A stretch of DNA of 64,000 nucleotides from Silene latifolia (Eukaryota > Streptophyta > Magnoliopsida > Caryophyllales > Caryophyllaceae). Both the position numbers and the translations under genes were made by a program. The stretch lies in assembly GCF_048544455.1 (NCBI RefSeq), contig NC_133535.1, positions 84,630,120-84,694,119 on the forward strand, read 5' to 3'. The notes under the pieces were generated by a model. That model made no database searches, was not told the origin of the DNA, and saw only the letters and a program-made list of their open reading frames with translations. Shown piece by piece: positions 31,421 through 44,285 of this stretch. The stretch's first letter is position 1, and every line of letters begins with the position of its first letter.

Positions 31421-33723
31421 TGTAGATACCTAGTATATGTTAAGTCTCCAACAAACACTCGATGATTATCGGACTACAACATGCTTAGGAATCACAGCGT
31501 TTGATCGACAGTTATGTACAACGATACGTCGGAAGACTTAAAACGATTTCAAAAATAAAATATTTCAAAAGTACCCGGAGTGTTTAATGCATGACGACGG
31601 GGTCACAATGACACTAACTAGACTCAAAACCGACACCGGACCAAAAACCGACTCAAAAATTCAAATCCCGACTCCAACAACGAGTCAAATCGAGTCAAAC
31701 ACAAAAAACAAAACTTTTCAATACTTCCATCTTAAGTATTTTCCGGAATGCTTCATGGTCAAGTACAAATCATGTCATCCAAAACATAGGATAGAACAAA
31801 TCATGATTACAATTGCGTGATGGTGACAAGACACCTCGAAGACCCGCGAAATGGCTCGTGCCTCTTCGAGCAGCCCATGCGGTCACGTCGCTCAAAATGC
31901 ACACAACCACCCATTTCTCTATAAATACCCATCTTCACACACCATAACACTTTACGCGAGTGTCTGCCCCCTCATTTCTCCCTTAAAATTCTAGACTCGA
32001 CTTCTCAAGTCACAAACCGACACATGTTTTTGACCTACCGATCGAAAACACAAGCCTTACACATTGTTTGGTACCGTCATCGTGCATTAAACCACTTGAC
32101 CGACCATCTCGACCAACTACACCACCACTAAACTTAAAACACTCTTTTTACATTGCAAAAACGGTTTTCAAACCGAGTTTCCGACCAAACAAGTTGATAC
32201 ACTTTCGTCGATTTCTCGTCTCAAGCCTAGCATGTAAGTATGAGGGTGTAAAAATCCTCTTCTATCATGTTTTTCTTCTGTTTTATGACTATAACATGCT
32301 AAAACATGCATAACATGATTTAAATATGGGTTAAATGAGCCAAAACTGGATTTTAGCCGAGACAGGGCTGCTTGTATAGCAGACAGGCTCGCGCCTTAAC
32401 CCCCTCTCAGGCTTTAATCCAGCCGTGTTTAGTCTCATTTTTTTCTTTAATTCATTTCTTATTTGTAATCGGTTTTTACCATTTCAAATATTTCAAATCA
32501 TTTTCATGACAAACTTTTAACCATAAAACATTTCTCACCCTTGGTTCCTAATACCATGACGGTTTAATCCGTGTTTCGGTGATAATATTTGGTTAAATGC
32601 ATCTTAAAAAGGTATTTTAAAACCTTTTTATTTCATTTCTTTACATTTTCAAAACAAATGCATTAGTCATAAATACAAAATCATCCTTGGTTCTACATAC
32701 TATGTCGGATTTTAACCCGAGTATGATGATAAACATTGACTAATCACTAACAAATTAACTTAAAACAATTAGTTCATAATCATTTTCAAAACTATTCATG
32801 TCAAGCTTGCAAAATTGAACCCAACATCGAATATCGTCAATACAATAACGATTATTCAAGTCTCGTTCTTCACATCAACATAAAAGCGGTGTAAACGACC
32901 TTTTCAAACCAAGACAGGTTCAAACACCCTCTTTTCAAACCATTTTACAAACCTTTTAATGGTCAGAAGACATCCCATCAACCGTCTGTTGACCCGCGTC
33001 TAAACAGGCCACTCATTTTCCAATTTTCAAACCAGGACAGACCTGTTCGCATCGCCTGATGGCTCGCGCCTATATAGGCTGCCTGATGCAGACCCTGATT
33101 CCTTCTAGCACTTGTCTAGGACGATCCCGACTTCGGTTAACCCGAATACAGGATGAATCAGATGACGAATCTGCCCATTTTACATTGTATTTGCAAAACG
33201 CCTTACTAAGACAAATGGATTACGTTATGCACCATAAACCTAACTGGGTAAATGGGTGTTTAATTTCCGTCTTACATGCAAATCAACATTAAATCCAACT
33301 CGACATCAAATACTTGATATTTGGATTAAACAACCGACATAGAAAGCTCACATTTTAGGTTCAAACTTGTGGATGCACATTCATGCATTTACCCATTTTA
33401 TCAACTTTTGCATTTAACCAACCAAGATCGATCAGTAGAGGCCGCTACCGCGGGCGGGATTAGGTGTCCGATTAAAGGGCTTCCCAATACGTACCTTCAC
33501 CTCTTACTCAGAAAATTTGGATATTGGACGACCTTATCCAGGGCGTATGAGAGACATTCTAGAGATAGGATGCTAAAGATGGACGGTTCCTTATCTTTAG
33601 CACCTATGTCAAACACCGCTTTTTGCCTTGATTGACCTAGGTATAAAGTGGATTCGAACGGGTTCCAAGTATCCCACAAATGCTTGGTGGCAACTCCAAA
33701 CATCTCTTGCATCGTTTCGAGAC
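31421..33723 (+). repeat. 3' LTR of H, main part
   Basis: Starts TGTAGATACC. It matches the inverse of the T LTRs throughout. TATA box TATAAATA at 31920-31927 with TGGCTCGTGCCTCTTCGAG upstream at about 31852. More GGCTCGCGCC copies are at 32387 and 33061. It is cut near 33723 by A, losing about 80 bp of LTR; the rest is at 45997-46049. Confidence 0.9.
31920..31927 (+). promoter_or_regulatory. TATA box of the H 3' LTR
   Basis: TATAAATA preceded at 40-70 bp by the GGCTCGYGCC motif; the same layout is at 51363-51370 in H2. Confidence 0.75.
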
Positions 33724-34843
33724 TCTTGTATGCTTGGAAAGCATTCACTTGTTCCCCTACATTTACTTTGGTCATGTCCCAAAGTTCCACAACTCTCACA
33801 TACTCCACTTGGAATTGATGAAGATGTCACCATAGCATTCACATGTTGCTTATTTGGAGGCTTCTTCAAGCTTAGCCATAGCCTTCTCAAACTTCACATT
33901 AATGGTATCAATATGAGCACTAAGTTGAGCACCCAATTGAGTAATAGAGTCCACTTCATGCTTTCCTCTTCAAGTAGCCTTTCGAGGTCTACTATATTGT
34001 GAGTTATGGACCGCCATTTCCTCAATCTTGTTCCATGTCTGATTATCGTCAACTTTGGTACCTACCATTTGATCCCATGTTGAGAATGTTTCGGGAGTCT
34101 TCATAAAGACCATTCTAAAATTGTTGTACCAAGAACCACTCGCTAAGTCCGTGATGAGGACATGAGCGGCAAGTTCCTTTGAATCTCTCCTAGGCTTCAT
34201 ACAAATATTCTTCGTCCCTTTGTTTGAATCTCGTGATTTGGGCTCTTAGCATGTTAGTCTTTTCCGGAGGATAGAACTTTTTGTAGAAAGGAAGTGCCAA
34301 TTTCTTCCAAAAGTCAATACCAAGAGTAGCTTTATCAAGGCTCTTTAACCATTGTTTCGCGGTGCCAATTAAGGAAAAAGGAAATAAGACCCATCGAATT
34401 TGGTCTTGAGTAACTCCATTTTGAGAAATCGCATCACAATAGTCACAAAAAGTCTCCATATGAGAATGAGGGTCTTTACTAGGCATCCCCCCAAATTGGC
34501 TTCTTTCGACTAATTGGATAAATGCGGATTTTGCAATGAAATTATCGGTCAAATGTTGTGGTGTAGGAGTACCATTTGGTAGGTTCTCCTTGGTTGGTAC
34601 GGAATGTGATGAAAATTTAGGCATTGTGGGTTGATTTTGTGGTGGGTTTTGTGGTTGATTTTGTGTTGGGTTATCCTCTCCTTCTCTTGCAAAAGGATTG
34701 ATGAACTCAATAGTATTTGGTTGAATATCCGCAATCTCACCAATACCTCTCAAAGTATTTCTAGCAAGTCTTCTATTGTTGGTCAAAGTTCTTTCAATTT
34801 CAAGATCAATGGGTAACAAGTTACCTTATGATATCCTAGACAT
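33724..34843 (-). pseudogene. gag: Truncated second gag of element A
   Basis: Starts at ATG 34843-34841 and has a TAA five codons later. It matches the longer gag at 44146-43020 almost throughout, including SQFGGMPS and SHMETFCDYC, then CESCGTLGHDQSKC (knuckle). A shift near 34195 breaks the frame. The end is lost at the joint with H LTR at 33724. Confidence 0.85.
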
Positions 34844-34960
34844 GCAAAATATCAAACAACTCGAAAATAATTAGAACAAACCTTGAGGAGTCTGACTTCC
34901 CCAATGTAAATAAAGACACAACTAAAAATAATCAAAGAAAATCAAATCAAGTTAACACCG

Positions 34961-34978
34961 TCCCCGGCAACGGCGCCA
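34961..34978 (-). other. Primer binding site next to the second A LTR (tRNA-Asp)
   Basis: Minus-strand TGGCGCCGTTGCCGGGGA, four bases from the LTR edge. A primer site after a downstream LTR shows that another internal copy starts here. Confidence 0.93.
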
Positions 34979-34982
34979 TTTT

Positions 34983-36694
34983 TGGTTCGTTGGTTTTGTT
35001 GCTCGTCGTCAAAAGTTACCTAGACCAAAACTAAATTTATAACTTCACAAACTACTCTACTATTAGTAAAGAGGTAAGTAAAGGTCGGATCCCAAAGGAC
35101 GGGTATTGATGTAGGATTTTCGATTGCAAATGGTTGTGTCTAAGGGTGTCACAATTTGGGTTAAGGTAGGAGATCAACTAAGCTAAATATCAATGTAAAT
35201 AAGTAAGCAAGATGATTAAAATGAGAGGTAAACAATTGATTAAAAGCACTAGGGTGTCATAGGTTCATGGGGGATTCATGGGATTTGATCATACAAACAT
35301 GTTTTCTACTAGATGCAAGCAATTATTGTCGTGATGGGATCGAGTTAGTGTATATCTTACAATCCCTAGGAAGGTTTGGGTCCCGGAGCTGAATCGATTA
35401 GATTTTACAACACCTACAAGTCGACTTAATCCTCCCTATCCAACTATATGCATGGTCTAATGAGACTCGAGTTGGTTTATGTCTTACAAGTCTCATTGAA
35501 AAGATAAGTGATGGGTAAAAAATGCAAGGATTCATAAGCTCGCATTTCATCAAACATAACATGTGCATAAGTTGAAATCACAACAAGCAAGCAAATTAAT
35601 TATGAAAGCATATTAGATTAAGCATGAATCAATCCCCATGTTGGTTTCCCCTAATTCCCCATTAACCCTAGTTAAGATGACTACTGACTCATTATCAAGT
35701 TTAACATGCTAACAAGGTTGTCAATCATACTAGCAAGACAAAACGTGATGAATAAATGAAGATGATTAACAATAATTAAAAGGGATTAAGAGAATTATAC
35801 CTAAAGATGACTCCAAATAATAAAGAAAAGAATAATAGAAGTACTTGATGATTGATGGAAGGTTGTCAATCATCCAAATAAACCCCAAATAATCTTCAAT
35901 TACCCAAAATAAATGATGAACAATAGAGAAATTAAGGAAAGATCAAGAAATCGGATTTGTATTAATGCTAAATTAAGAGTTGATTACAAGATTAAGATGA
36001 GATTAAGATTTAATAAGAAGAACATGATAATCCAATTAGTACAATGAGGTATTTATACTAAGGATTAGGTACATAAATTAGGGTTACTAAGGGTTTAAAT
36101 GACGATTAAGACCCTTAAGAAAAGTTGAGGAAGTGCTCCTCTCGAAGGAGATGCGCATATCCGTTTTCATAGTCTTCAAGAAATACGCTCGTCCCGAGGG
36201 GCTTGACTGAGGGACGGCTTGCACTGGAGAAGAATCCGAACGGATTAGGGAAGGCGACGCTTGGATCGTCAGGCACCAAGATGAGCATATTGGCCATGGG
36301 ATGTTTGGATTGTGGGAAGGCAGGACGCTCGTCCCGAGCACCGCGATGCTCGGATTGCTGGGCAGTCACTTCTTCTTCTTTTCTTTCTTCAACAATCCTC
36401 AAGGATCTTGTTGGAGATGCAAGGATTTTTTCATCATTGCCCAATTTACTTCATTATCCACATAGGCCTTCTAGCATTGTCTTCCCTTTGATGCTTGGTC
36501 ATTAGAGTCAATCAATTTAGCTCCATTTTGCCATGAAAATGCAAGGTTCTTACTCCTTTCCTACCAAGGGATCAAAACCTCAAAGAATATGCAAAATGAA
36601 AGACTAAAGATAGTAAATGACCCAATTATGCACTAAAAAGCATAGAAACGAGGCTAATTTGGGGACTAAATATGCGCAAATATTGGTCACATCA
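34983..36694 (-). repeat. Second (middle) LTR of element A
   Basis: 1712 bp; matches 44286-45996 with scattered differences by eye. Minus-strand TATA box 36050-36057. Motif cluster GACGCTCG / CGGATT at 36185-36355 upstream of it. Confidence 0.93.
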
Positions 36695-36713
36695 AATATC
36701 CCCAAACCGAACC
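36695..36713 (-). other. Polypurine tract of A
   Basis: Minus-strand GGTTCGGTTTGGGGATATT abuts the LTR start TGATGTGACC. A near copy is at 38462-38480, 1.77 kb upstream. Confidence 0.82.
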
Positions 36714-38690
36714 TTTCCTCGTCCCGAGTAAAGAGGTGACAAAAACTAGGACCCTTATTCAAACTAACTTACTAATATAGCCGATGTAAGACAATTAGCG
36801 GGTCTCACTCTGCCCTTTTAACTCACAACAAGACAACCATGAGGTAGGATGCCTTCTTGCAAGGCAAGGTGGGGCTTGCCAAAATGGCAACACATCCAAG
36901 CATTAAAGCACACAAAACAAGTAATGGATGCATCTACAAAAACGAATAGCCACTTTCCTCATCTAAGTGGCGGATATTATCTACAAGGGAAACAATCTAA
37001 GCGTACACATTCCATCATAGATACGGTTTCTTCAAATTACTAAGCCTAGTAGGATACAATAAATCACCTCCAAGTTGTGTCAAGATAGGGTACCTTTGTC
37101 CTCAATCGTTAAATGCTTTCGTCAAGAGTAGACTCCCTATGGTGTTAGAAACATTGGAGGATCACAGAATTCCCCTTCTTGCCTAGACAAGAAGAAGGGT
37201 CGTCCCCTCTCTACCATGCACAAAAGTGGATACGATGGAAAAAGGAATCAATAGCATTTGAGTTTCATTTTGGGAGTTTGCTTTGTTGTTGTTTTTCCCC
37301 CCCAATTTCTTGTGGCATTTGACATTTGAGAACACTTTCTTTTTGCCATTTCTTTTGATGTTTGGCATTTCAATACTTGACAACTTTCAACTTTTTGCAT
37401 TTTCTTTTGAACATTTTCAAAGTCACCCCATTTGTAGGGAGGGTGCTTATTTTTGAAGCTTTAGGAGTCTATTTTTGCTCCTCTTCTCATTTGATGCAAT
37501 TGCAAACTTTTTTTGACTATTTCAATTCTTGAACTCAAATTTTGAATAATTTTTGTGCCCATTCCCTTTGATGACAAAATGTGGTAGAACATGGACGAAG
37601 GATGGTTGCATGGTTTTAAGGGTCACCTTGGAATAAACGGTAGCCAAAGAGTTATCACACCACAAGGTACTCTTGACTAGGCCTTAATCCATGGGTCAAA
37701 GGATACTAGCATGACACATCCTAGGGTGTTTTACAAGTATTCTAACAAGCAAAGCCTTAAGAAGAAAAAGTATCTACAAGGGCCTTATATACACTTGTCA
37801 AGCTTCCCAAATAGACGGTTTCACAAAATTTTTCCTAACATGCAACTATATGCCATGATGCAACTAACATATATACAACTTTTGATGCATATGCTTCTAC
37901 CAACTAGTATGCCAAATAATCTAAATGCAATCCTATAATCACATTGTTTTTACCGCATCAATCAAAATAAAGCCACAGAGTCATTAACATAAAGAGGAGA
38001 AAGAAGATTGGAAAGATCATACCATGCGGTCTTCAATATCCTCATGTCTCGGATGTGGCGTAGTCGATCAATGTGAAAAAGGATGAACAAACATAATATA
38101 TACAAGTCTACACTACAAAGGAAATGAACATGTTTTTGGATTTTTTTCAATTTTTCAAATTTTTATGTATTTTGTTTTAATGAAATTAAAACATATTTTT
38201 GTATTTTTCAAATTTTTTCAATTTTTATAATTTTTGTTTAAAAAGTCAAGTTAGAATTTCCCATCACCACACTAGTATGGTCCTCAATGGCCAATACGAT
38301 AGGAAATTATGCAATCTATATGAAAATGCATGATTTCAAAGCTAAATGCAATTTATATGATATATAAACAAGAGTGAATGCAAACTAAGCTATGCTATAT
38401 GATGCATGGTTTTTGTTATGTTGGAGAGCATAATTTAGATTAGCTCCCAATGGATATGCATAAACTTCCCCAAACCAAAATAGACTCTATTTCTAATGTC
38501 AAAAATTGGGGGAGTTCATGCATAAGGGTGTTATGCATGCAACTAAAATTTGCCATTTTGGATTTTTAATGTGGGAACAAAGAACGAAACACGTCAATGT
38601 GACCGAGGTGTGAGTCCTCTAGATGATGCTAGGACTACAAACTATGATCAAGATGCAAATTATATGAAAAACAAGAGAAATAGACAAACC
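36714..38690. other. Non-coding 3' spacer of element A
   Basis: No gene supported. It has A/T-rich homopolymer-like stretches (38120-38250) and the extra polypurine-like tract at 38462-38480. Confidence 0.65.
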
Positions 38691-40295
38691 TCAATATTCG
38701 CCCATGGCGTCATCACTATTATCTCCATCATCATCACCAACTTCACTTGAATCATCATCATCAACCTCCATAGATCTGGAGTTATCATCACTTGCAGTTG
38801 AACTTCTCTCTTCTTCCTCACTACCCTTTTCTTATTCTTCTTCATTCTCTTCATCTTCTTGTGCACCACTCTCAACAACAACCATCTCCTCTTTACCCAA
38901 GTTACCAGCTATAGAAGCACTAGGAAAGAAGATTTTCTTATCCGCCCAACTAGGCAAAGGACAAGATGGGTCAAGATGTCCTTGCCTAGAAAGATGTAGG
39001 AGAGGCGGATATTGTGCTTTATAAGCATTGACTCTATCCTTATAAGCTTGCTTGTGCATTTCTTTCATCAAGAGAGTCAAGTAGTCATTCCCCGCCTTAA
39101 CATTTTCGGGTTGAAATTCATGGTAGGTGAATGGGTAAGGTGGGGTGATAATGGAGGAGGAGGGCTCGGCAATATCTTCCCCTTGGTGTTGTATAATAAA
39201 CTCGGCTTCCTCGGAGAGTGGGAGAAGGTAGTTGGGCCAATGAACATTCAATCAGCAAATCTTGCTTGGCAATGTGAAGGATTTAGCATCTTTTGTTAAC
39301 CACCCAAATTTGTCATCAAGAGTATCATTCGTGACCCATTTGAATTTTTGAACCATGGTGGCTAGATCAATGATATGGCCTCCCTTAACCGGTTTATAGG
39401 TGCTATCCTTGTTAAAGTTCTGGTTGAAGTGTTTTGCCAAATAAGTTACTAAACCTCCATTAACAATAAAGGCCGTGGCTTCTTTGCCACAATCAACATT
39501 GAGCCACCTGTCAATCAAAAGTTGAAGAATGTTGTACTTTTTGGTGAACTCTCTTCCAATGTTCAAGGTCGGTTCGAGATAAATAAAGTCAAGTTCGGTG
39601 AAATGGTTCGTGCCCTTCCTAGCAATCCAATTATGCCCAACAACCTTGTGCGATACTCTTATGCCCGGATGATGGACAAAAAGAGCACGCCAATCATGAT
39701 AAGATGTAAACTCTCTACCGGTAATAGCCTTACATAAGGGAGCGGGATCATACTTGGTAGGTTTCTTTGTGTAGGCTGGGTCATTGCTAAGGCCAAAGAC
39801 TTTACCAAACTCTTCAAAAGACAATTTCCTATCAACATTCTCGAGCCGGAATTCAATATTCCTTAGAGCCTCCACCTTGGTAACTTTCAAAGAGCTTAAG
39901 AACTCTAAGGTGAGGGATGAGTAAGTCAACTCTTGCATATTAAACAATGTACTCAATCCCATGGACTCGAAAAAGGTCTTGGTTTGTTCTAAGACACCCA
40001 ATTTTGACAAAGTCTCTTGGCATATGAATTTGGTGGGTAAAATAGATTTCTTAGCAAAGGAAACAAATTTCTTCCTATGAGAGTCGGAAGTGAAAATTAC
40101 CTCCGGGTAATCATCTAGTTGTTCAACAACCGGAGTAGAAGTAGAAGCTTCCATAGAAGGAATAGACTTTTGAATTTCCAACCTTGCATTTTGAACCACC
40201 AATGCCTTAGATGCTTGAATAGCTTGAAGAGCTTGTTGTCTTTTGGAAAGGTTCTTCTTTAAGGGTGCCTTACTTCCACCTTTTGTTCTTGCCAT
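38691..40295 (-). pseudogene. Athila ORF1-type protein of element A
   Basis: 534 codons from ATG 40295 to TGA 38691. Basic N-terminus (MARTKGGSKAPLKKN), then a folded part with LSFEEFGKVFGLS, CKAITGREF and VVGHNWIARK, as in the ORF1 protein family first described for Arabidopsis Athila, and a very acidic tail ending DDAMGEY. In-frame stops at 39254-39252 (TGA) and 38834-38832 (TAA). The function of this family is not established; it is not an enzyme of the replication cycle as far as known. It lies between the protease and the 3' LTR, where Athila elements carry their extra, env-position gene. Confidence 0.85.
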
Positions 40296-41352
40296 GCTCC
40301 TTTATGTAGTAACACAAAAGATAAGCTTGATTTCTTCAAATTTCAATAAGACCCAAATCGATTTAGGATAGTTGAATGTTGCCTTGTATCCCAAAAATCT
40401 ACTCAAACTTTGAAGATGTTGGTGTTTTAATCACTTGTTGTTGGTAAAGGAGTGATTTATTTGTGTTTTGAGGAAGATTGGATTTGATTTGGGTGATTTT
40501 GGTTGAGAAATTTGATGTTGGTTGATGGAGAGAATGAGGGTTTTGAGGGTTTGGGGTAGTGTTTATGTTTGAATAAAGGAAATGAATTGGGAAAGTGGGG
40601 TTTTTAATTCCGTTAGTTTTGAAAATCAGAGGGGGAGACGAGCGGGCAACAGTCAGGACGCTCGGATTCTTCTGCTTTTGGCTTCAGCAAAAATGCACTG
40701 GGGACGAGCGGATTATTAGCAGGCTGAGCGTCTTTTTAACTGGGACGAGCGTCTTGAGTTGGAGATGCTCGGATTCCTTTCCAGGGAGAAATCCGAAATT
40801 TTTCCAGTGATAAGACGATCGGATTTCCTCTAGGACGACCGTCCTGGCTGAGACGAGCGGATTCTCAAGTAGGACGCTCAGATTCTCAGTCAGACCCAAA
40901 ATTTTCTTTTCCAGCTTCACAGGACGATCGTATCCTACCCAGGACGCTCAGATTGTTCGATAGGACGAGCGGATTCCCATCGGGCCGATCGGATTGTTCC
41001 TCTGCCACACGAATTCAAGTCCATCCATGGGCATCTCGTAACCCGTGTCATTTACTCTTCATTTCTTGTGGTCTTCATTGTGGGGGCACTACGAAGGCTT
41101 GGATAGCCTAGGCAATTGCTATCCCCACACTAAGGCAAAACACTACACATCAATAATCACATAAGTCCCTCCCTTACTTCTCTCAAAATGATGAAAATCT
41201 TGACCAAGGCATCAAAATGTTAATCCAAAATTGACAAAAATGCAACACAATAATGAAAATGCAAGTTAGGGAGTTAGAATATTTACAAGTGGTGGTTTAG
41301 GGAGGACTCCACCAAACTCTGATCCAATAATGAGATGTCAAGGGGGTATGTT
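40296..41352. promoter_or_regulatory. Spacer with array of GACGAGCGGATT-type motifs in A
   Basis: Between 40625 and 40995 about fourteen imperfect copies of GGACG(A/C)(G/T)CGGATT, such as GGACGCTCGGATT, GACGAGCGGATT and GACGATCGGATT. The same motif stands upstream of the TATA box in both A LTRs. Pol genes would be expected in this part of a full element and are absent. The rest is A/T-rich spacer. Confidence 0.8.
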
Positions 41353-44146
41353 CTAGGTGTTGTTGATGTTGGTCAACACCTTGAAGAAGTAGTCGAAAGC
41401 TTGTTCATTGTCATGATAAAGATCTTCAATAGACCTTTGCACTTTTTGTTCTTCATGGTGGCCTTGGGTCATAGCATTACCGATATAGGGATTGAATATC
41501 CCTTCAAACTCATTATCCCAAAGACCGCATACTTCGTCTACTTGTTCCCCAAAAATGTCATGAGTTGATGAAGACAACTCTCCTTCTTTCTTGTCTTGGC
41601 CAATGAGGCCTTATTCTTCACTTGTCATGGGTGAGCTTTTCAAGCTCTCTTTATTGAGATTTCCTTGCTCTTTGGACGGAGCATCATCCACTTTCTTCTT
41701 CCGTTGAAATGCCAACTTCTTCCTATCATCTTGCCAGCTATAGTGATCAACCATAAAACATGGCTCATGTAATCGGGGAGCTCTAATTGTCTTGTCAAGA
41801 TTAAAAGTGATTGTTTCATCTCCCACTTCAAGGGTGAGCTCTCCATGTTTCACATCGTTCACCGCTCCCGCGGTGTGTAATAAAGGTCTTCCTAAAATGA
41901 TAGGAATGTTGGAGTCTTCTTCCATGTCAACAATAACAAAGTCCACCGGGATGAAGAACTTGCCAATTCTTACCGGCACATCTTCCCATACCCCTAAAGT
42001 TGTCTTCGTAGATCGATCCGCCATTTGAAGTGTGATATTAGTGCACTTGAGTTCTCCCATTCCTAGCCTCTTCCTTACCGAATATGGCATGACACTCACA
42101 ATTGCCCCAAGGTCACATAGAGCTTTGTTGATTGTAGTGTCACCAATAGTGCATGGAATGGAGAAACTTCCCGGATCCTTTAGTTTTGGAGGTGAACTTC
42201 CTTGTAGGATGGCACTACTCACCTTAGTGAAAGCAATAGTCTCAAGTTTCCGGATGTATTTCTTCTTTGTAAGAATATCTTTCATATACTTTGCATAGGC
42301 CGGAACATGATTGATTAATTCCGTAAATGGAATTGAGACTTCCAAGTTTTTCACAATCTCCTTGAATTTTCCAAGTTGGTCATCAAACTTAGGCTTAGCT
42401 TGACGATTTGAAGAAGGAAGTCGAATCACAATAGGCTGTTTCTCTTTAGCCTTCTCTTCATTCTCCTTTGAAACTTCTTGAATGGTGGGTTCTTCTTCTT
42501 TAGAGTTTTCAACAACTCTTTCCTTGTCACTAGCATTCACAACATCTTCATCAACGGGCCTTTTCGGCCCTTCATACCTTGTACCACTCCTCAAATGGAT
42601 GGCACTCACCGATTCTTGTCTTGGGGGATTACCTTGAGGTGGTAATTGCCCCTTTTGTCTTTGTGAACTTGAAGATGCTAATTGAGACATTTGGGTCTCC
42701 AACATCTTTGTGTGAGCTAGTATGTTGTTAATGGTGATGTATTTTGCTTGGCTATCCTTTTGCATTTGGGTGAAAAATTCTTGTTGGTTCTTTTGCATTT
42801 GGAGGACCGCTTTTTGAACATCAAAACCTTGGTCATTTGTTTGATTGTATGGAGTTTGGTTTTGATAACTATGGTTTTGATTGTAAAAGGGTCTTTGAGA
42901 TTGGTTTCTCATTGGAGGTGGGGTGTATGTTGGTTGAGGGTTTTGAACATTTTGGCTTTTGTATGAGAGGTTTGGTTAGAATTTGGTATTTTCATTGTAA
43001 TAATTGGAATAAGGGGTACCACTCTTGTATGCTTGGAAAGCATTCACTTGTTCCCCTACATTCACTTTGGTCATGTCCCAAAGTTCCACAACTCTCACAT
43101 ACTCCACTTGGAATTGATGAAGATGCCACCATGGCATTCACATGTTGCTTAGATTTGGAGGCTTCTTCAAGCTTAGCCATAGCCTTCTCAAACTTCAAAT
43201 TAATGGTATCAATATGAGCACTAAGTTGAGCACCCAATTGAGTAATAGAAACCACTTCATGCTTTCCTCCTCTAGTAGCCTTTCGAGGTCTACTATATTG
43301 TGAGTTATGGACCGCCATTTCCTCAATCTTTTTCCATGTTTGATTATCGTCAACTTCGGTGAACATACCATTTGATCCCATGTTGAGAATGTTTCGGGAG
43401 TCTTCATAAAGACCATTCCAAAATTGTTGTACCAAGAATCACTCGCTAAGTCCGTGATGAGGACATGAGCGGCATGTTCCTTTGAATCGCTCCCAAGCTT
43501 CATACAATGATTCTTCGTCCCTTTGTTTGAATCCCGTGATTTGGTCCCTTAGCATGTTAGTCTTTTCCGAAGGATAGAACGTTTTGTAGAAATCAAGTGC
43601 CAATTTCTTCCAAGAGTCAATACCAAGAGTAGCCTTATCAAGGCTCTTTAACCATTGTTTCGCGGTGCCAATTAAGGAAAAAGGAAATAAGACCCATCGA
43701 ATTTGGTCTTGAGTAACTCCGGTTAGAGAAATCGCATCACAATAGTCACAAAAAGTCTCCATATGAGAATAAGGGTCTTCACTAGGCATCCCCCCAAATT
43801 GGCTTCTTTCGACTAATTGGATAAATGCGGATTTTGCAATGAAATTACCGGTAAAATGTTGTGGTGTGGGAGTACCATTTGGTAGGTTCTCCTCGGTTGG
43901 TACAGAATGTGATGAAAATTTAGGCATTGTGGGTCGATTTTATGGTGGGTTTTGTGGTTGATTTTGTGTTGGGTTATCCTCTCCTTCTCTTGCAAAAGGA
44001 TTGATGAAATCAATAGTATTTGGTTGAATATCCGCACTCTCACCAATACCTCTCAAAGTATTTCTAGCAAGTCTTCTATTGTTGGTCAAAGTTCTTTCAA
44101 TTTCAAGATCAATGGGTAACCAGTTACCTTGTGATCTCCTAGACAT
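41353..44146 (-). pseudogene. gag-pr: Gag-protease of element A (Athila-like)
   Basis: ATG at 44146-44144 (MSRRSQGNWLPIDLEIERTL). The capsid domain has FGGMPSEDPYSHMETFCDYC, IRWVLFPFSL, AKQWLKSL, and a CCHC knuckle CESCGTLGHDQSEC near 43090. After a one-base shift near 43019 the frame continues as a Gln/Asn-rich linker and then the protease with CDLGAIVSVMPYS (active site D-L-G) and IILGRPLL. Stops are at about 43942-43940, 43441-43439, near 42975, and at 41613-41611; sequence resembling the following region continues to 41353. It should process the particle proteins. RT does not follow. Family call is certain; the copy is broken. Confidence 0.9.
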
Positions 44147-44263
44147 GCAAAATATCAAACAACTCGAAAATAATTAGAAAAAACCTTGAAGAGTTTGACT
44201 TCCCCAAGGTAAAGAAAGACACAACTAAAAACAATCAAAGAAAATCAAATCAAGTTAACACCG

Positions 44264-44281
44264 TCCCCGGCAACGGCGCCA
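44264..44281 (-). other. Primer binding site of A (tRNA-Asp)
   Basis: Minus-strand TGGCGCCGTTGCCGGGGA, four bases inside the 5' LTR border. Confidence 0.93.
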
Positions 44282-44285
44282 TTTT

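Larger units (their letters stand above)
23445..33723 (+). mobile_element. Element H, middle part (pol end, 3' region, most of 3' LTR)
   Basis: H is one element cut by T and A. This segment shows the pol end, an untranslated 3' region of about 7.2 kb with stem-loops, an antisense ORF, arrays and a polypurine tract, then the 3' LTR from 31421. The LTR is broken at 33721-33724 by A and ends at 46042-46049 with TGTCCACA. Confidence 0.88.

Noticed and set aside
33497..33890. Minus frames of 93-103 codons
   Set aside because: They cross the H LTR/A gag joint; only the part right of 33724 is real (gag knuckle).
38660..39024. Ser-rich + frame and Lys/Met-rich minus frame
   Set aside because: Shadow frames of the acidic tail of the ORF1 protein of A.
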